Of a stretch of DNA of 64,000 nt, positions 1 to 8,613 are shown piece by piece. The translations under genes and the position numbers were made by a program. The first letter of the stretch is position 1, and the number at the start of each line of letters is the position of its first letter. The notes beneath the pieces are model-generated. The model saw nothing but the letters and a program-made list of their open reading frames with translations. It did no database searches and had not been told where the DNA came from. This DNA comes from Candidatus Tumulicola scandinaviensis (lineage in GTDB: Bacteria; Vulcanimicrobiota; Vulcanimicrobiia; Vulcanimicrobiales; Vulcanimicrobiaceae), in assembly GCA_003140835.1 (NCBI GenBank), contig PLLA01000119.1:29180-93179 (forward strand). The letters are read 5' to 3'.

Positions 1-181
1 CATCAAAAAATTAACGTGCCCGGACGCCTGGACCAGCTAGCCGGGCTGCCATTGAGTCGAACCGCTAGGGTTCGTTCGCACGATGGCCGCCGGGTGCGCC
101 TTGCCGCTTACGGAACGGCCCGGATCTGATTGTATCCGCCTCATCATACACGATGGGCGGCACACTTGTTCCGCAAATTAT
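1..181. other. Noncoding stretch with hairpins, no gene seen
   Basis: No convincing reading frame. On the minus strand a GCCCGG/CCGGGC stem (about 31-50) is followed by a T-rich tail (about 2-14), which looks like a Rho-independent terminator. A smaller CGAACC/GGTTCG stem lies at about 59-73. A TATGAT hexamer on the minus strand near 143-148 could be a -10 element, so a short minus-strand transcript is possible. GGTTCGAC on the minus strand resembles a tRNA T-loop, but the arms around it do not pair, so no tRNA is called. Confidence 0.35.
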
Positions 182-205
182 AACCCGCCGGAAAACCGGC
201 GGGTT
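182..205 (-). terminator. Intrinsic terminator after the htrA operon
   Basis: Perfect 10-bp inverted repeat (AACCCGCCGG / CCGGCGGGTT) with a 4-nt loop. On the minus strand it is followed by TATAATTTG, a short T-rich tail. It lies about 180 bp past the htrA stop and is the likely end of the minus-strand operon. Confidence 0.65.
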
Positions 206-253
206 GCAGGGGTGTCCTTGTCTATTCGATTATCCGCGGCGTTCGGGACACTC

Positions 254-279
254 GTGGTTCCGCGTCCATGCGGAACCAC
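254..279. other. Perfect 10-bp hairpin between htrA and its terminator
   Basis: GTGGTTCCGC and GCGGAACCAC form a perfect 10-bp stem around a 6-nt loop. It lies in the 3' untranslated stretch between the htrA stop and the terminator at 182-205. No T-tract follows it on either strand, so it looks more like a 3'-UTR structure than a terminator. Confidence 0.4.
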
Positions 280-388
280 TCATTCCGCTGGCTTCGTCGC
301 TTTGGGGCATCCAGCCCCCGCTCCTCGCCAGAGGCCCTCTCGCCGCCGGGTAATCGAATGACTTCGTCCCAGTGGACGGGCCCGCGAT

Positions 389-1633
389 TTACGGTTGTTC
401 GGGTTGCTGTTGGGGCTGCTGCTGCTGTTCCTGACTGACCGGTTGAGCGGCCGGCGTTTCGCTGAGCTTGACGGCGACCAGTTTCTTCATTCCTTGCGAC
501 CAAACGTTGACGCGAATCGTATCGCCCGGTTTCTTGGAACTGATGTAGTCGTGCATCGATTTCCGGCTGTCGTAGGTCTTGCCGTCGATTTCCAGGATTA
601 CGTCGCCCGGTTGAATGCCGGCCTGATCGGCCGGAGAGCCCGAGAACACTTGCTGGACGGCGACGCCCCCGGGTCCGGTGTAGCCGATTTGGTTGCGCAC
701 GCCGGTGGTCAGGTCGGCCATAAAGATGCCGAGGAAGCCCGTGTCGGTTCCCTGATGGATGCCGGGATGCTTGAGCAGGTCGCCGACCACCGAACGAACC
801 GTGTTAGACGGGATCGCAAAGCCGATGCCTTGGGCGTAGGCCGATTTCACCGTCGACTGATTGATCCCGACGACCTGGCCGTCGATGTCGATCAGCGGGC
901 CGCCCGAGTTCCCGGCGTTGATTGGCGCCGAGGTCTGTAAGAGGCCCTTAAAGTCGATGACGCTGCCGTTTTCGGTCGGGATCGGCTCGGAGCGGTCGAA
1001 AGCCGAGACCACGCCGACGGTCACCGTCTGCTGTAGCTCGAGCGGCTCGCCGATCGCGATCGCCCACTGTCCCTGCTCGAGTTTGCTCGAATCGGCCAGT
1101 TCCAGCGGCGGCGGAAGTTTGGCGTAGTTGTCCACCTTGATGATAGCCGTGTCCGAGCCGACGTTGGCCCCGACGACGTGCGCCGGCACCCGGTCACCGT
1201 TTGCAAAGACGACCGTCATCTTGGTGATTTGGGCGCCCGATTCGGGCTGGACTACGTGGGCGTTGGTAACGATGTCGCCTTGCGAATCGAGGACGAAGCC
1301 CGAGCCCGAGGCTTGGCCGCGGTAATGCTGGACGGTCCCGGGCGCTTGCTGCCCAAAGAACTGCTGAAAGAACGGATCGGCCGGAACGTATTGCTGGCCG
1401 TTGATGTCCTCGACGATCGCGACGACGGAGGACTTGGTCCGCTTGACCGCGCTCACGATACGATCTTGGTCGCTGACGCCGCTGAGCGGCACCGCGGCCA
1501 CCGCCGGGGGCGTCCGATCGGGGCCCGTCGCGCTGCCGAAGTGCGAGCTCGCGTAGAGCATCATCAAAAAGCTGCCGACCACGGCTCCCACGAGACCGAC
1601 GATAAGGGTGGGGAGGAAACGCTTATTCACCAT
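389..1633 (-). CDS. HtrA/DegP-type serine protease with PDZ domain
   Basis: Envelope quality-control protease of the trypsin-fold HtrA/DegQ family (414 aa). A single N-terminal membrane segment (about residues 8-28) anchors it with the catalytic part outside the cytoplasm. The triad is visible: His126 in TNAHVV, Asp161 in SDTAIIKVD and Ser243 in GNSGGPL. One PDZ domain follows (about 300-390, with GSPADQAGIQPGDVI), so this is a one-PDZ member. The tail is a low-complexity Gln/Pro run. The gene lies 61 bp downstream of the ABC ATPase and is probably the last gene of the efflux operon, before the hairpin at 182-205. The family assignment is firm; the specific paralogue (degP, degQ or degS type) is not determined. 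Confidence 0.95.
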   Translation of the reverse strand: MVNKRFLPTLIVGLVGAVVGSFLMMLYASSHFGSATGPDRTPPAVAAVPLSGVSDQDRIVSAVKRTKSSVVAIVEDINGQQYVPADPFFQQFFGQQAPGTVQHYRGQASGSGFVLDSQGDIVTNAHVVQPESGAQITKMTVVFANGDRVPAHVVGANVGSDTAIIKVDNYAKLPPPLELADSSKLEQGQWAIAIGEPLELQQTVTVGVVSAFDRSEPIPTENGSVIDFKGLLQTSAPINAGNSGGPLIDIDGQVVGINQSTVKSAYAQGIGFAIPSNTVRSVVGDLLKHPGIHQGTDTGFLGIFMADLTTGVRNQIGYTGPGGVAVQQVFSGSPADQAGIQPGDVILEIDGKTYDSRKSMHDYISSKKPGDTIRVNVWSQGMKKLVAVKLSETPAAQPVSQEQQQQPQQQPEQP

Positions 1634-1694
1634 TCTCCAAAACCATAGTGCTGTCGAGTGATCTAGACCTACGTACCATAGAAACGCCGAAAAG

Positions 1695-2408
1695 TCACAG
1701 AAGGTGGCCGGCGGGCTCGGTGACCATGTCGGCGACGACGAGTCCGTCGAGCAGCCGGATGACCCGGTGCGCGTTTTTGGCGACGTTTTCGTCGTGGGTC
1801 ACCATGACGATCGTACGCCCGCTTTCGTGGAGCCGGCTGAAGAGCGCCATGATGTCGTCGCTGGTCCGAGAGTCCAAATTTCCGGTCGGTTCGTCGGCCA
1901 GGAGCACCGCCGGGTCGTTGATGAGCGCCCGGGCGATCGCCACGCGCTGCTGCTGGCCGCCTGAGAGCTGGCTGGGCTGGTGGTGTCCGCGGTCGCCGAT
2001 ACCGACGTTTTCGAGTGCTTGCTGGGCCAGCTTCAGGCGCCGCTTGACGGGAATGCCGGCATAAAACAGCGGAAGCGCGACGTTGTTGAGCGCGTCGGTG
2101 CGGGCCAGCAAGTTGAACCCCTGGAAGACGAAACCGAGCTTGCGCAGGCGCAACAGCGCCAGCGCGTTGTCGTCGAGCTTTGAGACGTCGACGCCGTCCA
2201 AAATATAGGTGCCGCTGGTCGGGCGGTCGAGACACCCGATGAGGTTCATGAGCGTCGATTTTCCCGAACCCGACGGACCCATGACCGCGACGTACTCGCC
2301 GCGCTCGATCGTAAACGTGATGCCGTGCAAAACCGGGACTTTGAGCGGACCGTTCTCGTAGGTCTTGTGAATGTCGCGTAGGTCGATCGCGCGGCCGGAA
2401 TCATTCAT
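1695..2408 (-). CDS. MacB/LolD-type ABC transporter ATP-binding protein
   Basis: ATPase of an export-type ABC system (237 aa from the chosen start). Walker A (GPSGSGKSTLMN), signature (LSGGQQQRVAIAR) and Walker B (LLADEPTGNLD) are all present; the TGNLD ending is typical of the MacB/LolD/FtsE group. The frame is open further upstream, but ATG at 2406-2408 gives the usual short overlap with the stop of the preceding permease (2401-2403), with a purine-rich GAGGCG a little upstream. It should energise the two FtsX-like permeases encoded just before it, with the MacA-like adaptor and TolC from the same operon. Confidence 0.93.
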   Translation of the reverse strand: MNDSGRAIDLRDIHKTYENGPLKVPVLHGITFTIERGEYVAVMGPSGSGKSTLMNLIGCLDRPTSGTYILDGVDVSKLDDNALALLRLRKLGFVFQGFNLLARTDALNNVALPLFYAGIPVKRRLKLAQQALENVGIGDRGHHQPSQLSGGQQQRVAIARALINDPAVLLADEPTGNLDSRTSDDIMALFSRLHESGRTIVMVTHDENVAKNAHRVIRLLDGLVVADMVTEPAGHLL

Positions 2409-3597
2409 ACCGCAACGCCTCGATCGGATCCAGGCTGGCGGCACGGAACGCTGGATACGTTCCGAACGCCAGCGTAACGACTACGGCGAACGTGCCGGCG
2501 ATGACGATCGTCTGGAGCCAGGGGAGCGGCGGCACGGACCCGGTGACGCGAACGATCGCAACGCCGTTGACCAGTGCGCCCAGTCCGATGCCGATCGCCC
2601 AACCGATCGCGCAGCCCGTTCCGCACAGCATCAGCGCTTCGATGAAGAACTGCGCGAGCACTTGTGCGCGCCGCGCCCCGATGGCTTTTCGGACGCCGAT
2701 TTCCCGCGTGCGCTCGGCGACCGAAACGAGCATGATGTTCATGATGCCGATGCCGGCAACCAGCAGCGAAACCGCGCCGATCAGCGCCACGATCAGCGTC
2801 ATCGCACTGAAGACGCCGTTGATGCCTTGAGTCACCTGCGACTTGTCGAAGCTTTGGTATTGCAGCTCGGGTTTGTTGCGCATGGCGCGGATCTGCTTGA
2901 TGACCGCCGCCTCCGACGCGGCAATGCTCGCGGGATCGGCGGTGACGAAGCGGGCTGCGAACAGCGAGCTGCCGCGCAGATACCGGCTGACGTAGGTGGT
3001 CCACGGGATCGCGACCTGGCCCGCAAAGTTCACGTTGAGAAAGCCTTGTTTGGGGGGCTCCAGCACGCCGACGACTAGAAACCGATTCGGGCCGGCGTAG
3101 ACGCTTTGGCCGGTCGGATCGCCGCCGTCCGGGAACAGCCGGACGTAAGCGTCGTGCTGTAACACGGCGACGTTGGCGGCCGCATCCACGTCGCTTTGAT
3201 CGATGTGCCGGCCATACTGCACCGGAAGCGTATTGAACGGGATGCTGCTCTCGGGCGAAATTCGATACCGGCCTTCGTTGTGTCCGTTGCGGACGAGATC
3301 GTTGATGCCGGCCACCGGCACGGCGTCCACGATTCCGGGGACCGCGTCGCGGATGGTTTGCAGATCGGTGAGCTTGATGGCGGCCGACGTAACGTCGTGT
3401 TGCTGGGGATTGGGAAAGATGATGAACGAGTTGTCGGACATGCTGCCCAGCAGGCCGTCGATCGCGCCGGCCATGCTGGCGCCCAATACTTGAATGGCAA
3501 TCACGGCGGCCACGCCGATGATCAGGCCGACCATCGTCAGCAGCGAGCGAAGTTTGTTGCTCAACAGCACGCTGGTCGCTTCTTGAAAGTAGATCAC
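2401..3597 (-). CDS. MacB-like ABC transporter permease (second of pair)
   Basis: FtsX/MacB-type permease (398 aa): one N-terminal transmembrane helix (about 12-38), a long extracytoplasmic MacB_PCD-like domain, then three C-terminal helices. MLVSVAERTREIGVRKAIGA is the conserved cytoplasmic coupling segment. Translation begins at GTG (3595-3597) and overlaps the TGA of the upstream permease as GTGA, indicating translational coupling. It is paralogous to that neighbour; the pair probably forms a heterodimer. The substrate cannot be told from sequence. Confidence 0.92.
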   Translation of the reverse strand: MIYFQEATSVLLSNKLRSLLTMVGLIIGVAAVIAIQVLGASMAGAIDGLLGSMSDNSFIIFPNPQQHDVTSAAIKLTDLQTIRDAVPGIVDAVPVAGINDLVRNGHNEGRYRISPESSIPFNTLPVQYGRHIDQSDVDAAANVAVLQHDAYVRLFPDGGDPTGQSVYAGPNRFLVVGVLEPPKQGFLNVNFAGQVAIPWTTYVSRYLRGSSLFAARFVTADPASIAASEAAVIKQIRAMRNKPELQYQSFDKSQVTQGINGVFSAMTLIVALIGAVSLLVAGIGIMNIMLVSVAERTREIGVRKAIGARRAQVLAQFFIEALMLCGTGCAIGWAIGIGLGALVNGVAIVRVTGSVPPLPWLQTIVIAGTFAVVVTLAFGTYPAFRAASLDPIEALRYE

Positions 3598-4787
3598 GAG
3601 CGCAACGCCTCGATCGGATCCAAGTTCGCGGCCCGAATCGCCGGATAGGTTCCGAAAATCATGCCGACCGCGATCGAGAAGGTCAGCGCGATGCTGACGA
3701 TCAGCAAATACGGAATGAGCAGCTCGCCGAGCTGCTTGCTCAAGAGCGACGCGGCGCCAATGGTCGCGACCAGTCCCAAACCCATGCCGATTCCGCCGCC
3801 GATGAGCGACAGGACGATCGCCTCCATCAGGAACTGCAGGACGATGTTGGAGCGGCTGGCGCCGATGGCTTTACGAATGCCGATTTCCCGCGTGCGTTCA
3901 GTGACCGAAACCAGCATGATGTTCATGATGCCGATGCCGGCCACCACGAGGGCCACCCCGCCGATCGCGGAGAGACCGGCGGCGATGACGTTGAGCGAGC
4001 TGTCGAAGGCGTTGAGAAAACCGGCGCCGTTTTGCACTTGATACTGAGCCCGGTCTCCGTGCACGTGCTGCAGAACGCGGACGGCGGCTTTGCCGACGGC
4101 GTCCGACTCCCCTTGATCGGCCGGATACACGAGAATCGAGTCGAGGTCGCCCGGCGAAAACGCGGCGTAAAACGTCGAATATGGCAACACGACGCCGCTG
4201 CCGGCGAGTGCATTCATGAACGAGCCCTTGATGTTGGCGTACACGCCGACGACCTGGCAGCGCACCCCATTGACTCGCAAAAAGTTGCCGGCCGCGGGCA
4301 CGTTTCCAAAGTATTTCTCCGCGAGGTCCGAGGTCATCACGCACACCCGTGCGGCCGAGGCGACGTCGGTGTCGTCGATTTTGCGACCCTCCGACATCAC
4401 CAGCGAATCGGTGTGATAGCCGCCGTCGATGGCGACGTTTTCGTAGTCGCGAACTCCACCGTTGGCGACCTGGTACGTGCGTTGCCAGTTCGGATAGACG
4501 GCGGCGGCCCGGTCGCCGAGCGCCTCGGAAATGGCCGCAACGTCGCGATAATGCAGCGCGGCGCGAGCTGGATCGTTTTGCGACGGATCCGGCGCGACGA
4601 AAACCGGAAGCTGACCGAACGAGGCAAACGTTCCGGTGATTCCGCTGGTCGCGGCGCGGCTGATTCCAAACACGGCGATGATGGATGCGCTTCCGATGAT
4701 CATGCCGAGCATCGTGAGCGCCGAGCGCACGCGATTGCGCCATAGCGCGGCCGCGGCTTCTTCGAGATAGGAAAGGAGATACGTCAC
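3594..4787 (-). CDS. MacB-like ABC transporter permease (first of pair)
   Basis: FtsX/MacB-type permease (397 aa), same architecture as the next gene: N-terminal helix, large periplasmic domain, three C-terminal helices, and the segment MLVSVTERTREIGIRKAIGA. The frame is open to 4892, but the likely start is GTG at 4785-4787, which overlaps the TGA of the adaptor gene (4784-4786) as GTGA. This gives a length matching the sister permease. Having two separate permeases plus a separate ATPase differs from classical MacB, where ATPase and permease are one polypeptide acting as a homodimer. Confidence 0.92.
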   Translation of the reverse strand: MTYLLSYLEEAAAALWRNRVRSALTMLGMIIGSASIIAVFGISRAATSGITGTFASFGQLPVFVAPDPSQNDPARAALHYRDVAAISEALGDRAAAVYPNWQRTYQVANGGVRDYENVAIDGGYHTDSLVMSEGRKIDDTDVASAARVCVMTSDLAEKYFGNVPAAGNFLRVNGVRCQVVGVYANIKGSFMNALAGSGVVLPYSTFYAAFSPGDLDSILVYPADQGESDAVGKAAVRVLQHVHGDRAQYQVQNGAGFLNAFDSSLNVIAAGLSAIGGVALVVAGIGIMNIMLVSVTERTREIGIRKAIGASRSNIVLQFLMEAIVLSLIGGGIGMGLGLVATIGAASLLSKQLGELLIPYLLIVSIALTFSIAVGMIFGTYPAIRAANLDPIEALRS

Positions 4788-6070
4788 GAAGGCGACGGTG
4801 ACGGAAGCGGTTTCACGAGCCGGCCGTCGGCGAGGCCGGGCACCTTCGTCGTCACGATCGTGTCGCCGGGCGCGAGTCCCGACGTGACCCACGTTTGGGT
4901 GTCGGCGACCCTCCCGACGCGAACCAGCCGCTTACGCGCTATCCCGTTTTCGACCACGAAAACGTATGTCTTCGATCCGGACTTCGTGACCGCGTCGTTG
5001 GGAACGACGACCGCATTTGGAACGTACGTCGTCAGGATATCGACGTCGGCGGTCATTCCGTCTTTGAGAAAACTCGGCGACGAGTCGAGCGCGATCGTCG
5101 TCAGCACTTGTTTGGCGGTGCTGGTGGCGTCCGTCGATTTGGTCGCGACGGGGGCGATGTGCGCGACGTGGCCCGCGATGGTCTTATTTGGAAAATCTTG
5201 GCCGCTGACGTTGGCGCGCTGACCCAGGCGAACGTTGATCACGTCCTGCTCGTCGACTTGGGCCTTAACGATGTACCCGCCGTTGCCGGCGATGGTGAAC
5301 ATCGCTTGACCTTCGGTGACCGCGTCGCCGCTTTGCAGGGAGCGCAATGGATCGCTGGGTTGGGCGGCGACGGTCTGAATCGTACCGCTAAAGGGCGCAA
5401 CGATTCGCGTAAACGCGAGCTGCTGCTGATTCTGGGCGTTGAGGATCTGCGATTTGCGCGCCGCCGCCTCCGCATATTGGACGCTGTTGCCGTTGAAGCC
5501 CGAGATCGCGCCCAGCTTCGCTTGTTCGAGCGCTTGGCTGTACGCAACCTGAGCCTGCTCGAGCTTGGAACGGTCTTGATCGAGCTGGTTGCGCGGAATC
5601 GCTTTGTTGTCGTACAGCGTCACGTCGGAATCGTAGACTCGGCGCGCTTCCTCGAGGGCGGACCGGTTGGTGTCGACCGCGGCTTGATAACCGACGCGCG
5701 CATTTTCTTCTTGAACCCGGGCGGCGGAGATATTGGCAGCTGCCGAGCTGTAATCGGCCTGCGATCCGGCAGCGTTGAAGATCAGCGTTGGGTTAGCGAT
5801 GGTCGCGAGCACCTGTCCGTCGCTCACGCGGTCGCCGGCTTTCACGTTGATGCTTCCGATGTTGCCGGCGATGAGCGTTGGAACGGTCGCGGCCAGCGGC
5901 CGCATGACCACGCCGTTCTCGGGAAGCTTGACGGTGAAGGTCGTGAGCGCGATGCGCTGCATTTTGACGGGGAGCGCGTCGCCGCGGCCGCGATTGGAAG
6001 CGAAGAGCGCGATGCCGACGATCGACACCAGGGCGACGACCAGGATGATGAGGTTACGCGTTCTATGCAT
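4784..6070 (-). CDS. MacA-like periplasmic adaptor (RND/HlyD efflux adaptor)
   Basis: Membrane-fusion protein (428 aa) linking the inner-membrane ABC permeases to TolC. An N-terminal membrane anchor (about 5-25) precedes a biotinyl-lipoyl half (VKAGDRVSDGQVLATI), a long helical hairpin rich in Ala/Gln/Arg (about 115-220), the second lipoyl half (FTRIVAPFSGTI), and beta-barrel and membrane-proximal domains ending in Pro/Ser. ATG at 6068-6070 lies 4 bp after the TolC stop. The domain order fits MacA/HlyD adaptors; the substrate is unknown. Confidence 0.93.
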   Translation of the reverse strand: MHRTRNLIILVVALVSIVGIALFASNRGRGDALPVKMQRIALTTFTVKLPENGVVMRPLAATVPTLIAGNIGSINVKAGDRVSDGQVLATIANPTLIFNAAGSQADYSSAAANISAARVQEENARVGYQAAVDTNRSALEEARRVYDSDVTLYDNKAIPRNQLDQDRSKLEQAQVAYSQALEQAKLGAISGFNGNSVQYAEAAARKSQILNAQNQQQLAFTRIVAPFSGTIQTVAAQPSDPLRSLQSGDAVTEGQAMFTIAGNGGYIVKAQVDEQDVINVRLGQRANVSGQDFPNKTIAGHVAHIAPVATKSTDATSTAKQVLTTIALDSSPSFLKDGMTADVDILTTYVPNAVVVPNDAVTKSGSKTYVFVVENGIARKRLVRVGRVADTQTWVTSGLAPGDTIVTTKVPGLADGRLVKPLPSPSPS

Positions 6071-6074
6071 ATCG

Positions 6075-7490
6075 TTATCTCAAATCGGCGACCGCGCTGC
6101 GGGCATCGTACGTGCCGAGCGAGACGCGCAGTTTTACGACGGCGTCGACGTAGTTGACCCGGGCGGCGACGGCGTCGTTCACGGCTTGCTGCGCCGCCTG
6201 CTGGGCCTGGAGCACGTCGTAAATCGTCTTGACGCCGGCCTTGTATTGAAGCTGAGCGATACGCGCCGATTCGACGCCGTAGGCGGCTTCTTGATTCGCC
6301 CAGACGACCTGGGCCTGAGCGGTTTGGGCCGCGCGGTAGCTCTCGCGAACGTCGAGTTCGCTTTGCAGCCGCGTCGATGCGAAGGTGCTTTCGGCGGATG
6401 CCAGCTGTGCGTCGTCGTTGACGCGCTCGCTGTGCCGCGCGTTGTAGTCGACTAGCGGAAGGGTGAACGTCGAGACGGCTTGCAGCGACCAGAAGCCGAA
6501 GGAGCCGCGCGGAACGACCGGACACGGCAGCGGGATAACTTTCGTCAGACATTCCTGATCGATCTGCTGCTGGCTGATGACCGAGCTGGTGGGAGAGTAC
6601 TGGTTGCCGATCCCCGCCGAGATGGCGACTTGAGGATAGAGCTCGACGTTCCAGCCGCGGCGCGTGAACCGGGCGGCCAGCACGGCTTCGTGGGCGGCCC
6701 CGACGTCCGGACGGTTGGCTTCGGCGATCGTCACCAACGTGTCGAGCGTGCCGTGGGGCATCGGCGGCTGCGGTACGGACGTAGGCGTTGCGAACGGGGT
6801 GAGGATGGGCGCGCCGATCTGCTGCGCGAGCGATTCGCTGGCGTCCTGAACCGAGGCGCGATCGGCGACGAGCGACGACTCGCTTTTGGCCGCCGACGTC
6901 TTCGCCTGCAGCACGTCGACGCCGGCGGCCACTCCGGCTCGCTCCTTGACCTTGGCGACGTCGACGAGGTCGTTCTGATACTTCAGGGTGAGGATGTCGA
7001 CGAGCACGATGGCCTGTCGCTGCACGATGCTATAGAACGAGGTCGTAACGCTGGTGGCGATTTGATCTTCGGTGTTTGCAAGCGTGTTGGCGGCTTGCTC
7101 TTCTTGCGCTCGGGCGGCCGCCAGCGCGAGAAACGAGAAACCGCCGGTCGTCAGGTTCCAGTTGGTGATACCGACTTGCGCGGTGTTTTGACTGACGACG
7201 TCTTGTTGGGCGATGCCAAGCGCGGCGAAGCTGCCTTGATAGTTGGCGCTCTTTCCGAGGAAGCTTTGCAAGGTGCCGTTGACGGTTGGGTACGCGACGC
7301 CTCGCTGGAGAGCCAACGCGTGCTGCGCCTGCGTCACCGAGGCGCGTTGCGTCGCGACCGTCGCGCTGTGACCCAGCGCGTAGGCAACCGCGTCGGGCAG
7401 CGTCATCGCAGAGCCCGGCGATGCTGCCGCCGGGACGGCCAGGCTGGCGCTGGCCGCCCAGAGCGCCGTCGCGATAATCCAGCGAAACAT
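6075..7490 (-). CDS. TolC-family outer-membrane efflux protein
   Basis: Outer-membrane channel of the efflux machine (471 aa from the chosen start). The frame is open to 7637, but the first 49 residues are Arg/Gly-rich shadow of the neighbouring gene; ATG at 7488-7490 begins a clear signal peptide ending AVPAAA. The body is helical and Ala/Gln-rich in two halves, as in the TolC fold, with typical OEP stretches such as VRESYRAAQTAQAQV and LQYKAGVKTIYDVLQAQQ. It precedes the MacA-like adaptor, supporting one tripartite exporter and an outer membrane in this organism. Confidence 0.92.
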   Translation of the reverse strand: MFRWIIATALWAASASLAVPAAASPGSAMTLPDAVAYALGHSATVATQRASVTQAQHALALQRGVAYPTVNGTLQSFLGKSANYQGSFAALGIAQQDVVSQNTAQVGITNWNLTTGGFSFLALAAARAQEEQAANTLANTEDQIATSVTTSFYSIVQRQAIVLVDILTLKYQNDLVDVAKVKERAGVAAGVDVLQAKTSAAKSESSLVADRASVQDASESLAQQIGAPILTPFATPTSVPQPPMPHGTLDTLVTIAEANRPDVGAAHEAVLAARFTRRGWNVELYPQVAISAGIGNQYSPTSSVISQQQIDQECLTKVIPLPCPVVPRGSFGFWSLQAVSTFTLPLVDYNARHSERVNDDAQLASAESTFASTRLQSELDVRESYRAAQTAQAQVVWANQEAAYGVESARIAQLQYKAGVKTIYDVLQAQQAAQQAVNDAVAARVNYVDAVVKLRVSLGTYDARSAVADLR

Positions 7491-7510
7491 CGACGCGAGT
7501 CTCAAAAAAC

Positions 7511-8239
7511 CTAACGCGCCAATAGCCCGATGAGACCGGCGCCTACCAGGAGCCAGACGACGCCGGTCGCCCAAGCCCAGGTGCGGTCGACCCGAGCGAC
7601 GATCGCCATGGCGGCGATCGTTAATCCGACGGCCCATAGCGTAAAGGGGTTGAAGGCCGACGCAAACGCGTGCAGCTTGATCGCCGAGCTGGGGACCAGC
7701 AGCCCAAGCGACGGCATTGCGGTTTGAAGCTCGGCGGCCGAGTTGAAGTTATCCGACCCCCGCAGCAGAACGATCGCCGCGGTCAGCAGAGCGCTGATTC
7801 CGAGGGCGGGAACTTGGATGTTGACCGCCGACGCCCACAGCGCACGAAACGGTGCGTCGCCCTTTCCCGCCGACTTGAAGATCAGCATGACGACTGCTTG
7901 TACGAGAATCCCTAAGAGCGCGACGATCGGGGCGAAGAGCCAGGCTAGCTGAACGATCTTTTGCGTCCACCCCAGGGCCTGCTGTTGCTGGTCGGGCGCC
8001 ATTTGCGCGAGCCGGGGATCGGCGGCAACTTGGCGCGGCCAATCCGTCGCGGTCGCGTGAAGCAGTGCGGGCGTCATCAGGTAGCTGGCGACGGCATAAA
8101 GGACGATGACCAGGAGCAGGGCCCAGCCCCAGATGGGCGCCGCGCGCAGCTGCTCGAACGCCTCTTTCGGAGCGATAACGATATCGAGAGCGGTCTTTAG
8201 ACCGTTGGCTTTGGGCGCCCCGGTCTGATCGAGTACCAT
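7511..8239 (-). CDS. YIP1-family integral membrane protein
   Basis: Predicted inner-membrane protein (242 aa) with about five transmembrane segments. The N-terminal APKEAFEQLRAAPIWGWAL followed by a helix is the typical opening of bacterial YIP1-domain proteins, whose function is poorly known. ATG at 8237-8239 has GAGG 7 nt upstream and is preferred to the TTG two codons earlier. The gene ends 20 bp before tolC and is probably co-transcribed with the efflux genes, so a role in export or envelope handling is possible but inferred only from position. Confidence 0.75.
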   Translation of the reverse strand: MVLDQTGAPKANGLKTALDIVIAPKEAFEQLRAAPIWGWALLLVIVLYAVASYLMTPALLHATATDWPRQVAADPRLAQMAPDQQQQALGWTQKIVQLAWLFAPIVALLGILVQAVVMLIFKSAGKGDAPFRALWASAVNIQVPALGISALLTAAIVLLRGSDNFNSAAELQTAMPSLGLLVPSSAIKLHAFASAFNPFTLWAVGLTIAAMAIVARVDRTWAWATGVVWLLVGAGLIGLLAR

Positions 8240-8586
8240 CCACAATCCTCGCTTTCGAATGGAAGCGCGCCACCGAGATTTTTAGCGCCGGTAGCGCCGG
8301 ATTGTTTCACTGCAGGAGCAGGCGAGCCTGTCGGACGCAACTCTGGCGGAAGGCGCCGCAAGAGGGCTTCGCGCACACATTCGAGGCGTTCGTCACGGAG
8401 TTGCAACAGACGCAGTTGGATGAGCAGACGCGCTTGCCGCATCGCCCGGCGCGAGAATAACTCGTCCGGCAGCGGCGACGAGGCGGTCGGCTGCGGCGAA
8501 GGGATGCCCTTTCCGAGGGGCTGCGACGCCGCAACGGTGAAGAGCGCCAATGGAAGCAGTACGAGGAACGATCGCACGGTCGACAT
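8197..8586 (-). CDS. Small secreted protein of unknown function
   Basis: A 129-residue frame from ATG 8584-8586 with GAGGTG a few bases upstream. The N-terminus is a signal peptide (hydrophobic run FLVLLPLALFTVAAS) followed by a Pro/Ser linker and an Arg/Leu-rich helical stretch (about 45-85). The shape recalls small periplasmic sensor or sequestering proteins, but no family is recognised. The 3' end overlaps the YIP1 gene by 43 bp, which is unusual and lowers confidence. Its start lies only 27 bp from that of divergent RNase J. Confidence 0.5.
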   Translation of the reverse strand: MSTVRSFLVLLPLALFTVAASQPLGKGIPSPQPTASSPLPDELFSRRAMRQARLLIQLRLLQLRDERLECVREALLRRLPPELRPTGSPAPAVKQSGATGAKNLGGALPFESEDCGWYSIRPGRPKPTV

Positions 8587-8613
8587 CTCGCACCTCACTC
8601 ACGCCGCTGCTGC

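Noticed and set aside
50-80. tRNA-like GGTTCGAC on the minus strand
   Set aside because: The T-stem, acceptor and anticodon arms do not pair; the bases belong to a simple hairpin.
4895-6157. 420-codon plus-strand frame over the adaptor gene
   Set aside because: Arg/Asp/Gly-rich antisense shadow; the minus-strand adaptor has full domain support.
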